A DNA stretch of 51,094 bases from Cytobacillus citreus (GTDB taxonomy: Bacteria; Bacillota; Bacilli; Bacillales; Cytobacillaceae). How positions within the stretch are numbered: the stretch's first letter is position 1; each line of letters starts with the position of its first letter. Shown here in pieces: positions 16,539-25,258 of this stretch. The notes under the pieces are model-generated. The model worked only from the letters and a program-made list of their open reading frames with translations. It did not search any database and was not told the origin of the DNA. A program made the translations under genes and the position numbers. The DNA is taken from contig NZ_JAGYPM010000009.1 of the NCBI RefSeq assembly GCF_018343665.1, positions 1-51,094 of the forward strand, in the 5' to 3' direction.

Positions 16539-17378
16539 TTATTCAATTAACCCTTCAGTACGTCTAAGAGATTTTACGAGATTTAGCCATATACTTAATA
16601 AAATCACAGTAATAAACAAGGTAATGACTGATGGTAACCAAATTTCTAATAAACTCTTTGCATAATGTTTAGTTTGAAATGCTCGTTCTACATGTGTTAA
16701 ATAACGATCTTGGTATTCAAATTGAATGATATAATCCCCTTTTTCCATCACCATTGTTCCGATATCATAATCACTAGGAGTAATTGTATTCGTAATAATT
16801 TCCCCATTTTCATAAACAATGTTGGCGTCTTTGTATGGAAGTGGATATAAAATAGTTGGCTCTTTAGAAATATCCTTATCGATAGAAACTGAATTTTTTT
16901 CAAATACTGCTAAATATTTTATTTGTCGCGCATAGTTTAAAGAAACATCTTCTAATGATTCAAGACCATTTTGATTTAAGCTTTGGAAAGCTGTAGACAT
17001 GATTTCTAGTTGCTCCTGTTCGATAGAGGATTGATGCATTTGCTCTTTATTAAATTGTATAGTATTTGAAGTAGCAAGAGTGCTTAAAATTAAGGTCATA
17101 ATAAGACTAAATATGACTAGCCATTTTATTGCCTTTTCTATTATTTTTTGTCGCTTTAACAAAGCTGAGACTTTTTGAAATGGTTGAATGACTTGTTGGC
17201 GTTCAATTACTTCTATTTCATCTTCAATATTTAATTCTAGCAGCATTTGATTATAAAAAGACTTACATTCTGTACAATGTTCGAGGTGTGTACTTACAAA
17301 ATTTTCACTAGATTTACTACATAAATTATCAATATAGGAAGGTAATAAATCTCTCACAATTTCACATTCATTGTTCAT
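16539..17378 (-). CDS. Anti-sigma factor with N-terminal zinc-binding (ZAS) domain
   Basis: 279 residues. The N terminus has a zinc-type anti-sigma motif, His31-x3-Cys35-x2-Cys38 (THLEHCTECKS), then a cytoplasmic linker, a membrane segment at about 86-105, an extracytoplasmic domain of about 140 residues and a second membrane segment near 245-266. It should hold the ECF sigma factor at the membrane until an envelope signal releases it. The start overlaps the sigma gene stop by 4 bp (ATGA), so production is coupled. The sensed signal cannot be told from sequence. Confidence 0.85.
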   Translation of the reverse strand: MNNECEIVRDLLPSYIDNLCSKSSENFVSTHLEHCTECKSFYNQMLLELNIEDEIEVIERQQVIQPFQKVSALLKRQKIIEKAIKWLVIFSLIMTLILSTLATSNTIQFNKEQMHQSSIEQEQLEIMSTAFQSLNQNGLESLEDVSLNYARQIKYLAVFEKNSVSIDKDISKEPTILYPLPYKDANIVYENGEIITNTITPSDYDIGTMVMEKGDYIIQFEYQDRYLTHVERAFQTKHYAKSLLEIWLPSVITLFITVILLSIWLNLVKSLRRTEGLIE

Positions 17379-17848
17379 ATCGAATAATTCTCCTTTAATT
17401 TCAATTTTGCACGATAAAAGTTAACACGTGCCCAATTTTCATTTTTACCGAGGACATCGCCAATTTCTTGAAAGCTTAATCCGCCTAGTAGTCGTAAGAG
17501 TAAAATCTCTTTGTAAGGTTCTTTTAAGTCATGGATTTGCCTATATAACTCAACTTTATTTTCTTGATTAATTAAGAGTTGCTCAGAAGAATGAACGAGT
17601 GGAGCTTCCTGCATTTTTGGTTGCTTTGTCTGCTTATCTATATATTGATAATATGTATGTTTTGCTATTTGACATAGCCAGACGGACATTTTGCTAGAGC
17701 CATTATAACGATGTATCGATTGAATAGCTTTATAAAAAGTTTCCTGTGTTAATTCTTCGGCTAAGTCACTATTGCGACAAAGAGTCATCAAATATTTAAA
17801 AACACGTTCGTTATATTTTTGATAAATCTCATCTAATTGCCCCACCAT
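17375..17848 (-). CDS. ECF-type RNA polymerase sigma factor
   Basis: 157 residues from the ATG at 17848, which follows AAAGGAGG at 4-5 nt; in-frame codons further upstream have no ribosome binding site. Region 2 is about 8-75 (LAEELTQETFYKAIQSI and SVWLCQIAKHTYYQYI); region 4 about 98-150 (LRLLGGLSFQEIGDVLGKNE NWARVNFYRA). Short length without region 3 is standard for ECF sigmas. Partner is the anti-sigma gene that overlaps by 4 bp. A TGTAAC element at 17890-17895 (minus strand) could be the -35 of an autoregulated promoter, but I see no clear matching -10. Confidence 0.92.
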   Translation of the reverse strand: MVGQLDEIYQKYNERVFKYLMTLCRNSDLAEELTQETFYKAIQSIHRYNGSSKMSVWLCQIAKHTYYQYIDKQTKQPKMQEAPLVHSSEQLLINQENKVELYRQIHDLKEPYKEILLLRLLGGLSFQEIGDVLGKNENWARVNFYRAKLKLKENYSI

Positions 17849-18078
17849 TAAACCTCCTTTCGCATATATATCCAAAAATATTGAATTTCGTTACAGAATT
17901 AAAAATATTATATAAAATTAATATATCCACAGGACTTTTTATTTTTTTAATTCTTCTTAATCTGGTTATCGTTTATTATCCAAAAATAGAGAGTGATAGG
18001 AATCTTATAGAAATTGCTATTGCAGAAGTAAAGCTTTCTATGAGTGTTACATATGTGTATAGAATTGTAATTTAGTCC

Positions 18079-18121
18079 TCACTTACACCAGTTACGGTGA
18101 ACCGTACCATAAGTAAGTGCG
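18079..18121. repeat. Compound palindrome; best copy of a 30-bp dispersed repeat
   Basis: CACTTAC accagt TACGGT ga ACCGTA ccataa GTAAGTG: two nested dyads, perfectly symmetrical in the outer 7 bp and inner 6 bp. The right half, ACCGTAyCATAAGTAArTG, recurs at 13728-13748 and, decayed, at 16300-16321. Confidence 0.7.
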
Positions 18122-18280
18122 GTTTCATTGTTTTGAAAGTTGGTAGCGAAGCGACTGCCGATCTTCGGACACCTTTAATCGTATATGAAAGGATTAAATC
18201 TTTCATTATCCAAATCAAATGCACCATTCACAATCCAAGAGAGCGACGGACAAACATTCGCCACAAGATTACCGAAAATA

Positions 18281-18317
18281 GAGGATCATTATGTGACGCA
18301 GTCACATAATGATCCTC
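18281..18317. repeat. Perfect 17-bp inverted repeat with 3-nt loop
   Basis: GAGGATCATTATGTGAC gca GTCACATAATGATCCTC. There is no T-run immediately after it, so it is not a standard terminator; it could be a protein-binding cruciform or a transposition scar. Confidence 0.85.
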
Positions 18318-18448
18318 TAAAGAAAGCGGTAATAGTGTATCTAATGTTTCGTCCAAAGCACGCTGGAATTGACAAAAAACATGTTGAACTTTAAGTGCAC
18401 TTACGCTTTTCTTACATAGATAAATGTACCCTATCCTCGGATTTCTGG

Positions 18449-18834
18449 TTATTCCTCTTTTGCCTGTCTAGGAATAGCATAGGCTCTTACACTTTTTTGC
18501 TTAGTGTTATAGTTTGATCCTAAAACACCTAGGAGAATAATGATGGTCCCGAAAATATGATAAGATTGAATCGTTTCGTTAAAGAAAAGGACGCCAGCAA
18601 TAATCGTAATTAATGTAGCTAAATTATTTAAGACACTCATTTTTGACGCTTCAATTTGCGAAAGTGAATAATTGGAGAAAAAGGAAGTTCCTAATGATGA
18701 AAGTGCACCAAGATAAACAATAGCGATGATAAACATTCCGCTTGAAAATGGTTCGATGAATTGATGCATCGTCTTCGTTATCATATGATTACCAATAGCT
18801 ACAATGTAAAAAAGATGAAGCCAAAGAACGTCAT
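18449..18834 (-). pseudogene. EamA/DMT-family permease, truncated C-terminal part
   Basis: A 111-residue frame (18449-18784) with about four hydrophobic helices, GALSSLGTSFFSNYSLSQIE and IIAGVLFFNETIQSYHIFGT, is the C-terminal half of an EamA repeat transporter (drug/metabolite family, normally about 290-300 residues). Directly upstream, MTFFGFIFFT and then a stop and frameshift show the decayed remainder up to 18834. The N-terminal half is absent. Confidence 0.8.
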
Positions 18835-18866
18835 AACGTAAGTTTCCTTTCTTGCCTCTTAGACCC

Positions 18867-19061
18867 CTATTTCTTTTTAATAAAATCTATTATGTAAAAG
18901 ATTTGTGCAATGGCGAATGAAAGGAGAATCACGATGATTGTTCCAAAGGTATAAACAGCTTCTTCAACATGGTCACCACCAGCGAATACATTAACCAATA
19001 TCATAAACAGAATTATACTAATAAATATTGATAAAAAGATTATACTAATATATTTGGCCAT
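18867..19061 (-). CDS. Small two-helix membrane protein
   Basis: 64 residues, two hydrophobic segments (about 5-27 and 37-59) separated by GGDHVEEAVYTF and ending in KKK. It starts 11 bp after the stop of the lipoprotein gene, with GGGGAAAT upstream, so the two are probably co-transcribed. No family recognised. Confidence 0.65.
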   Translation of the reverse strand: MAKYISIIFLSIFISIILFMILVNVFAGGDHVEEAVYTFGTIIVILLSFAIAQIFYIIDFIKKK

Positions 19062-19072
19062 AATTTCCCCTA

Positions 19073-20041
19073 TTATTGAAAATTATCTATATAATTTCCT
19101 TTTTCAAAAATCTCTTTAGTATTTATGCCTGTCCATTCATCTGGTGTCATATTAGGATTCAATTCCAAATAGGACTTGACCATTTTATACCCTTCACTAT
19201 ATCCATAAAGCTGAGGAAGTTCTTTACCCCCGACCAAAATTTCTAATGATCGATTTATATCATACTTTCCTAAATCGGGTTCTATTTTATCCCAATATGT
19301 CTTGATATACCTTGGGTCAACCCTAGTAAAATTAACATTTGGAAATACTGTTTTTTCAAACATTACGGCCTTTCCTTCAAAGACAAGGTTATCTAATACT
19401 GTAAATGATGGTTGCTCTTTTATATGCCTCTCCGTCCAAACACTGTGATGGTATTCATGAGCTAAACCAGCTTGAAGAACATCATCTGTGTAGTTTTTAT
19501 TATAAAAAACAATTATTTTACCTGCTCCTGCATTGATCATTGGTGACCCGGTTAAAACTGTTGTTGGGAAAATACAAACATTAGTCTCAATTTCAGATGT
19601 CAGTAAGTTCGAAGATTGAGTTAATGCTTCTTCAACAACTTCAATAGAGAAATTCGTATTCATCATTCCAACGACATTCTTTAGTTCTGTAAAATTACTT
19701 GGAGGTTGGTAAAGAAACTCATTAAATAAATGAATATGTTCGGCATCCCTGAAGCAAGAGTTATAAACAGGATCTAGAATTTCTTCTTTATATATACGTG
19801 TTAGTTCTTTCGGATTTTGTTCAGCCTTCTCGATATAACTATTATAGAGTTTATAAGCATCAACAATTTTGAATTTTTGCTTCGTTTCTGGATTTTCAAA
19901 TGAATGTGTTAAATCCTCTACATCCATTTTCACATTATGAAATACGGGTGTCTCCTCTTCTTCTTGATTTTGAGTTTCTTTGTGAGAACATCCAAATAAA
20001 AAAAGAATAATTGCCACGAACAGAAATGTATTTTTTTTCAT
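19073..20041 (-). CDS. DUF2268-type lipoprotein, predicted zinc protease
   Basis: 322 residues from the ATG at 20041, which has GGGAGG 8 nt upstream; an earlier in-frame start has no such site. Lipoprotein signal: MKKNTFLFVAIILFLFGC with the lipid-modified Cys at 18. The C-terminal region carries HEYHH (AGLAHEYHHSVW), a zinc HExxH motif, as in the DUF2268 predicted metalloproteases. Probably anchored on the outer face of the membrane. A possible structured leader RNA lies about 220-410 bp upstream on the same strand. Substrate unknown. Confidence 0.85.
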   Translation of the reverse strand: MKKNTFLFVAIILFLFGCSHKETQNQEEEETPVFHNVKMDVEDLTHSFENPETKQKFKIVDAYKLYNSYIEKAEQNPKELTRIYKEEILDPVYNSCFRDAEHIHLFNEFLYQPPSNFTELKNVVGMMNTNFSIEVVEEALTQSSNLLTSEIETNVCIFPTTVLTGSPMINAGAGKIIVFYNKNYTDDVLQAGLAHEYHHSVWTERHIKEQPSFTVLDNLVFEGKAVMFEKTVFPNVNFTRVDPRYIKTYWDKIEPDLGKYDINRSLEILVGGKELPQLYGYSEGYKMVKSYLELNPNMTPDEWTGINTKEIFEKGNYIDNFQ

Positions 20042-20258
20042 CACCCAATCCTCCCTAATCCTATGTAAAAAACCTGCAAAGAAATAGAAATCACCCCCAT
20101 TATTTCTAAATAACACCAAAACTTATTTAAACATACGAATCATATTAAAAAAGGTTTCCATAAAGCGGAAACTAGTTAAGAAATCTAAAATACCTACTGT
20201 TTCAATTATAAAAGATGTGTCATTTACTTTTTTGAATTATCAATTAATAAAAACGCAC

Positions 20259-20450
20259 AAAAAAAACAGCTCCCGATTGGAAACTGTCTTATCACAATAA
20301 TGGTACAGCCGCCTTTGCCGTACAAGAATATAAGAAAGTTTTAAACCACCACTCCTCAAAGTGGGTGTTCGCAGAAACATTCTTGCATGTCCTCCTTGTC
20401 CTATAGACAGAGGCTTGTCATTCCTGTTTCTATATAAAACTCCCTATTAC
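20259..20450 (-). ncRNA. Candidate structured RNA or leader with intrinsic terminator
   Basis: On the minus strand there are ordered stems: a CCTC/GAGG hairpin around 20391-20415; an outer stem CAAGAAT/ATTCTTG (20323-20329 with 20379-20385) enclosing CACCACT/AGTGGGTG (20347-20367); GTAC..GC/GC..GTAC (20303-20323); and a 9-bp terminator stem ACAGTTTCC aatc GGGAGCTGT (20266-20287) followed by eight T. Also on this strand AGGAGG lies 2 nt before an ATG opening a 10-codon frame (MQECFCEHPL). It may be a free small RNA (6S-like size) or an attenuator for the lipoprotein gene at 20041. I could not match it to a named family. Confidence 0.45.
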
Positions 20451-20710
20451 AGCTTAAAGGTTAAAACTTTATTATCAATACGCACAACGCAGCTTGTTTA
20501 ATTATAATAATTGATTAGGTTTTAAAAATCAATGGGTTTATTTTACTGATAGGTCATCTTCTCATTGAATGGAAGTCTGAGTATGCTCATAAATTGTTAA
20601 TACAAAGGTTTTTGTAATTAAATTCAAAATTTCATTTTCCTAAGGAATTTATTATCAATGTAGTTCGTATAATCGATAAGTGAAAACATAAAAAAGGTGG
20701 GAACAATTCT

Positions 20711-21337
20711 ATGTTTAAACCAAACCCAACGAATACTGCAATTGTTATTACTGACCCTCAAAATGACTTTTTGTCTCCAGGCGGAAGAGGATATCATTTG
20801 ACAAAGGCTAACATTAAACAGAATAATACTTTAGGCAACTTGGAACTACTATTAAGCACTGCCCGTAGTAAAGGTTATCAGCTCTTTGTTTCCCCGCACT
20901 TTTTATATCCACATGACTATGATTGGCAATTTACAGGGAACGAACAAGAGATGTTGATTAATTTGCGTGTTTATCAGAAATTAAATCAATATAGTCCTCC
21001 AACTCCGGAAGCCGATTATGTTCCAACGTTAGCTCCATATATCTGGGACAAAACAACCGTCATTGCAACACCGCACAAGGTGGCCAGTCCTCAGACAAAT
21101 GATCTGGTCTATCAACTAAGGCAACGCAGAAAAGAACAAGTAATTTTGGCAGGGGTATTATCAAACGTATGTGTTGAATCGCATATGAGAGATTTAATCG
21201 AAAATGGCTTCAAGACAGCTGTTGTTTACGATGCAACTGCCACGATTAGTGAAAACGATTTTCATGCTGCTGTTACGAACTACCGAGCTTTCAGTAGTGC
21301 TACATGGACAACAAGTGAAGCCATATCAAATATGTAA
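20711..21337 (+). CDS. Cysteine hydrolase of the isochorismatase/nicotinamidase family
   Basis: 208 residues. The catalytic triad is visible: Asp15 (VITDPQNDF), Lys123 (PHKVASP) and Cys154 (LSNVCVESHMRD), with a cis-peptide-type G-V-L-S-N-V-C loop. These enzymes hydrolyse amides or enol ethers (nicotinamide, isochorismate, ureidoacrylate); this one cannot be assigned a substrate. Start ATG with AAAAAAGGTGGG upstream. It stands alone, with a terminator at 21486. Confidence 0.9.
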   Translation: MFKPNPTNTAIVITDPQNDFLSPGGRGYHLTKANIKQNNTLGNLELLLSTARSKGYQLFVSPHFLYPHDYDWQFTGNEQEMLINLRVYQKLNQYSPPTPEADYVPTLAPYIWDKTTVIATPHKVASPQTNDLVYQLRQRRKEQVILAGVLSNVCVESHMRDLIENGFKTAVVYDATATISENDFHAAVTNYRAFSSATWTTSEAISNM

Positions 21338-21485
21338 TGTTACTCTTAAATAGGCTACTAAAGAAGAGATTATTCTTTGATTAATAGTAATGTTGCAGCC
21401 GTTAGGTGCTTTCATTAACGATATCCAATAAGTCCATTCTTATAAAACTAGGTGCTTTTCTTCAATAAGGATCTTCCAAAATAGG

Positions 21486-21525
21486 GCGCTATCCTGGAAC
21501 AAGGATAACGCTCATTTTACATTCT
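21486..21525 (+). terminator. Terminator-like hairpin, GGGCGC family
   Basis: GCGCTATCC tggaacaa GGATAACGC is followed by TCATTTTAC. It lies 149 bp after the hydrolase stop and shares the GGGCGC start with the hairpin at 13611. Confidence 0.65.
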
Positions 21526-21723
21526 TTATTGAGGGAGATTGTTGAAGAACATTTTTAATGATATTGGAGATTAATGTTTAAAATATCATGGGAATTGTGA
21601 AGATTGACACTTAAACAAATGGTCAGGTGAGTGGGATATGTTTGTAAACTTAATTTACATACGTTTCGGGAATTTAAATGGCAAAAGGACCATATAAAAT
21701 TATAAAAGGAGGAGAGTCATAAA

Positions 21724-22827
21724 ATGCAGGTACCAAACAAATATTTTCGTCCTAGTATGGTGTATATGATGACCAATATGGAGGTAATGAATGAAGTCAT
21801 TGCCTTTAACCGAGACATAAACGGAATTCTCACCTATAGTGGTTCTTACCCAACAAATGGAAGAGGTACTGGTCCAAGGAAAGTCTCACTTGCAACACCA
21901 AACAATGGAGTCGATCCCCTTACGTCACAAGGCTCACTATCTTTGTCTAGTGATGGCCGTTTTCTATTTGCAGTTAATGCAGGCAGCAATAGTATCAGTA
22001 ACTTCATCGTATCTGACAATGGGAAACTTATTCTTGTGGATGTGCAGCCATCGGGAGGTGCTCAGCCTAATAGCTTGGGTGTGTTTGGTAATCTGTTGTA
22101 TGTTTCAAATGTGGGTAATGCTGCCAATCAATTTAAATCGAATATTTCGGGTTTTCGCATAGAGGATAACGGGCGTCTTATGCCTATACCCGGATCCATC
22201 CATTCTCTAAGTACCATTAATGCTCAGCCTGCGCAAGTTCTATTTACTCCAGATGGCAGTAAAATTGTAGTACCTGAGCTTACTACAAACCATCTCAGTG
22301 TATTCCATGTTAATAAAAATGGCACCGTTACAGGACCAATCATTAACGAATCTAATGGTATGATGCCGTTCGGCTCTTATTTCCTATCCTCAGGACTCCT
22401 TTTAGTTACCGAGTTAAGTCCTAGCTCACTGTCATCCTATTCAGTGAGTGACAACGGGGTACTTCATGTTATCAGTGGCTCTGTACCGACCGGCCAGAAG
22501 ACAACTTGCTGGGTTGTAACAACGAGGAATGAACGTTTTGCGTATACCACCAATACCTTCAGTGGCACAATATCTTTCTTCCGTATAGATAGCAACGGAG
22601 CACTGACGGTTATCGGGCATATTACCAGTACACCAGCAGGTAGACCTACTGGCCTGCCAATAGATGCTGGAGTGAGTAAAGATGGACGCAATTTTTACAC
22701 CCTTAACGGGAATCAGGGCACAGTCTCAGTATTTAATATCAAGGATAATGGTAGTCTTGTCAGAATGCAGGTTGCCGCATGGACCTCCTTTCCATACTTT
22801 GGATCGCAAGGTTTAGCTGTTCTCTGA
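21724..22827 (+). CDS. Lactonase-like seven-bladed beta-propeller protein
   Basis: 367 residues with blade repeats: LSSDGRFLFAVNAGSNSISN, LFTPDGSKIVVPELTTNHLS, FAYTTNTFSGTISFFRIDSN, SKDGRNFYTLNGNQGTVSVF. The SxDGRFLYVxN and ISxFxIxxxG motifs are those of the 6-phosphogluconolactonase/YVTN propeller family. No signal peptide is seen. AAAAGGAGGAG precedes the ATG. Enzymatic activity is unproven; many relatives are binding proteins. Confidence 0.85.
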   Translation: MQVPNKYFRPSMVYMMTNMEVMNEVIAFNRDINGILTYSGSYPTNGRGTGPRKVSLATPNNGVDPLTSQGSLSLSSDGRFLFAVNAGSNSISNFIVSDNGKLILVDVQPSGGAQPNSLGVFGNLLYVSNVGNAANQFKSNISGFRIEDNGRLMPIPGSIHSLSTINAQPAQVLFTPDGSKIVVPELTTNHLSVFHVNKNGTVTGPIINESNGMMPFGSYFLSSGLLLVTELSPSSLSSYSVSDNGVLHVISGSVPTGQKTTCWVVTTRNERFAYTTNTFSGTISFFRIDSNGALTVIGHITSTPAGRPTGLPIDAGVSKDGRNFYTLNGNQGTVSVFNIKDNGSLVRMQVAAWTSFPYFGSQGLAVL

Positions 22828-23083
22828 TTCTATTGGGTTCACCATACTTGTTTAGAACATAAAAATATAGGAGTTGCTAAAAATAAGACTGCCGATACTG
22901 GTGGCTTTTGTTATGAGACAATATAATTTCCAGCAAGATTGTGAAGAGATAATTTTTCAATAAAAACCTAAAGTACTTCATGTTATACTAAAAATGCGCA
23001 TGCCAAATAGCCTTCACTAACAAATGATTGGAAGGTATTGTCTTATTTAGTTAAAAATATTAATTAGTATATATACTGAAATT

Positions 23084-23190
23084 AGTTCTGTTTTTTAATA
23101 TGGCATAAATCCAATGTAAGAGCTTATTTACACAAGCAATGACGGCTACTTTATAAAGTTTGCCTTCCTCACGCTTCTTATCGTAATTGG
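23084..23190 (-). pseudogene. IS110-family transposase, C-terminal remnant
   Basis: On the minus strand it reads YDKKREEGKLYKVAVIACVN then KLLHWIYAILKNR, nearly the same as the C terminus of the IS110 transposase at 49741-50979 (YDKKRDEGKPFRVAVIACVN). Only about 33 codons remain. It abuts the stop of the neighbouring frameshifted gene. Confidence 0.85.
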
Positions 23191-23218
23191 TGGCACACCT
23201 AGTTCAACTATGAACTCT

Positions 23219-23760
23219 TTACTTGCTGCTGTTTTGCGGTTGCAAGTTGGCGTAGAAGATTTCCTTGTCCACCAACCATGCGTTGGTGTAAACCATACGT
23301 CCTTCATCACCAGTGAGCTTAAATACGACCTCAGTAGCGTGGGTCTCCATGAGGTGCCACACCATACTATAGATCTTGTAGAGCACATCCTTTTCCAGGC
23401 TTGAGTATTTTTCGTGATCGATCTCTAGTTTGGTCAACTGGTCGTCGAAGCATGGAATCAAGCTCCATATGTCCACTTCTTCCTGCTCCAGGAAAGTGTA
23501 GAGCTTGTCGAATTGATAATCGAAATCCTTATAGAGCAGGTTTTTGATCTGTTCGAGGGTCTGTTCCTTCGGAGCAATGACAAGCATCCGGTAGCCGTCC
23601 TCGTTACGTTCTAGTCTGTCCGTCACGAGAAATCCGACCCCATGCAGATCCTCCATTTGCCCAGGATTTTACGTTCGTACACATACCCGCTCTTCGAGAA
23701 GAGGTATAAATAAATAATGACGACTATCAAAACCATGATGCCAAAAAAAACGAAAACCAA
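23219..23760 (-). pseudogene. Single-helix membrane protein of unknown function, frameshifted
   Basis: The main frame (23219-23656) encodes 145 residues beginning MEDLHGVGFLVTDRLERNED. Immediately upstream, in another frame from a TTG at 23760, is VFVFFGIMVLIVVIIYLYLF SKSGYVYERKILGK, a membrane anchor that would continue into EDLHGVGFLV if one A were restored near 23656. The combined protein would be about 180 residues with a cytoplasmic domain. Composition is richer in G+C than the surroundings. Family not recognised. The ATG at 23656 could still give a soluble fragment. Confidence 0.6.
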
Positions 23761-23862
23761 ACCCTAGTATTCCTTTTCTTGTTGTAGGCATTTACTTTCC
23801 TATCAATCCTCTCACTCATGTATTTTACAATCTTAGTTGTCCGAATCTGCCCCCAAATTCGC

Positions 23863-23976
23863 TTATACGATTTTTCGGCCAACCTCAGTTACACTTTGGA
23901 TCAACATATGATCTCCTGGCTGAACATTTGTAGAATGATTTACTAATACATCTGCAAATTTAGATAAACGTGTTAT
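23863..23976 (-). pseudogene. N-terminal fragment of an M29-type aminopeptidase
   Basis: The frame reads TRLSKFADVLVNHSTNVQPG DHMLIQSVTEVGRKIV and stops. This is the beginning of M29 (thermophilic aminopeptidase, AmpS-like) enzymes, normally about 410 residues. AAGGAG stands in the correct place before an ATA codon (23974-23976), so the start ATG appears to have mutated to ATA. Confidence 0.65.
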
Positions 23977-24615
23977 AAAGACTCCTTATCATATTCAATC
24001 TAAATTCATTTTATTTGTCATAAAATTAAACTTACTTAAAATAAATTTCTCCATTTAATCACAATTTCCTTTAAAATGCCTAACTATTATTATGAAGGCT
24101 TTATCTAACTAACGCATGCTTTAATCGAAGAAGAACTATGGAAAATGATCAAACTTTTTTTATAAAAGAATGAGTCAATTGTATATATTAAAAGCGTGTT
24201 TTAATCAATCGTGCCATGTATTCTTAAGAAAATACCATCGATTTTTATCTGAGCAAGAATGAAAAAGAAGCAATTAACAAAAAGAAAAAAAGTGCTATCA
24301 TTTCTGCGAAAAATGATAACACTTTTTTACTAACTGATGAGCAAAAAATAACATATGTTATTTTTAGAAACGGCATAATATCAATCGAAATCGATAGTTT
24401 GGACAAGAGTAAACCATAAAGGGTTTACATAATGATTATTGGTAAACTAGTTAGAGATTTATATGGAGATATTTTTACTTCCTCTAATTCCATTTGACGA
24501 GCGACACAAAACTACTTAAGGTATTGTTATTTATCCATTTTATTTACTGCTGTACGCAATTCATCATTTGTTAGTTGTGTCGCTGGTTCTAACCAATTTT
24601 GGCCATACTTTAAAT
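23977..24615. other. Gene-free AT-rich region
   Basis: No supported gene. A hairpin AAGTGCTATCATTT ... AAATGATAACACTT flanked by A/T runs at 24289-24325 resembles a bidirectional terminator. Confidence 0.55.
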
Positions 24616-24945
24616 TCATTCGAAATTCGTACCATTCAAATAATAAGCAGACTCTAAAAATACTGTAAAGGCCACTTCCACTTCAGGAATATCAAGTGAG
24701 TGAATGTGTTTTGTAATCATTTTTGCGAATTGATCCTGAATTTTCTGGCCACGATCAAACCATTTCACTTCTATGAATGGAAATCCAAGGACTTCCTCTT
24801 GATTGAATACAAAAGTTGAATGAATGATTTCTAATGTAAAATTGTCAGTTTCACAATGACAAAGGTCTGCTAGTTCCTGAACCAAAGGAGAACTAATTTT
24901 TTTAACTTGATCTACCGAGATACCTTTAAAAATTAATTGCGGCAT
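24616..24945 (-). CDS. DUF1904 family protein
   Basis: 109 residues, soluble. MPQLIFKGISVDQVKKIS and EEVLGFPFIEVKWFDRGQ are characteristic of the DUF1904 family, small Firmicute proteins with a tautomerase-like fold. Function unknown. TTGGAGG lies 7 nt before the ATG. Stands alone. Confidence 0.82.
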   Translation of the reverse strand: MPQLIFKGISVDQVKKISSPLVQELADLCHCETDNFTLEIIHSTFVFNQEEVLGFPFIEVKWFDRGQKIQDQFAKMITKHIHSLDIPEVEVAFTVFLESAYYLNGTNFE

Positions 24946-25136
24946 TTTGTTTCCTCCAATAAAAATGAAAAATTGGTATTATGATACTGAATCATACACT
25001 TTATCATTTATCAATACAACAATACCATTAAGACAACTAGAATAATAATTTCATAACTTATAAGAAATCCCATTTCGCACCAACCAACAAAGGGCAAAAA
25101 CAGTGTTTATTTTTTGTAATGTGCGAAAGATAAAAA

Positions 25137-25178
25137 AAACGCTATTCCTCTCATTTATTATAGAAAGAATAGCGTCTT
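25137..25178. terminator. Bidirectional terminator hairpin
   Basis: AAACGCTATTC ... GAATAGCGTCTTTTTC. It lies about 80 bp beyond the stop of the decayed dockerin-type gene on the minus strand and probably served it. Confidence 0.7.
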
Positions 25179-25258
25179 TTTCGTTATGGAAAAGTAATTA
25201 TGTTTTACCTAAATGTGCATGAGACACACTCATTATTAATGTATAGAGATTTTAAAAG

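Larger units (their letters stand above)
17849..18448. other. 600-bp region without a convincing gene
   Basis: It contains the upstream region of the sigma gene, a compound palindrome at 18079-18121 and a perfect 17-bp palindrome at 18281-18317. Several short frames exist but none has a clear ribosome binding site or recognisable product. Confidence 0.55.

Noticed and set aside
17881..18075. 64-codon frame with one hydrophobic segment
   Set aside because: It has no ribosome binding site and lies in the promoter region of the sigma factor gene; not enough to call a gene.
18185..18394. 69-codon plus-strand frame (KGLNLSLSKSNAPFTIQ...)
   Set aside because: No ribosome binding site, it runs through the perfect palindrome at 18281-18317, and I recognise no family.
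20341..20450. Assignment of the structured RNA to 6S RNA or to a named riboswitch
   Set aside because: Size and stems are compatible with 6S, but I could not verify a conserved core by eye, so it is reported only as an unassigned candidate.
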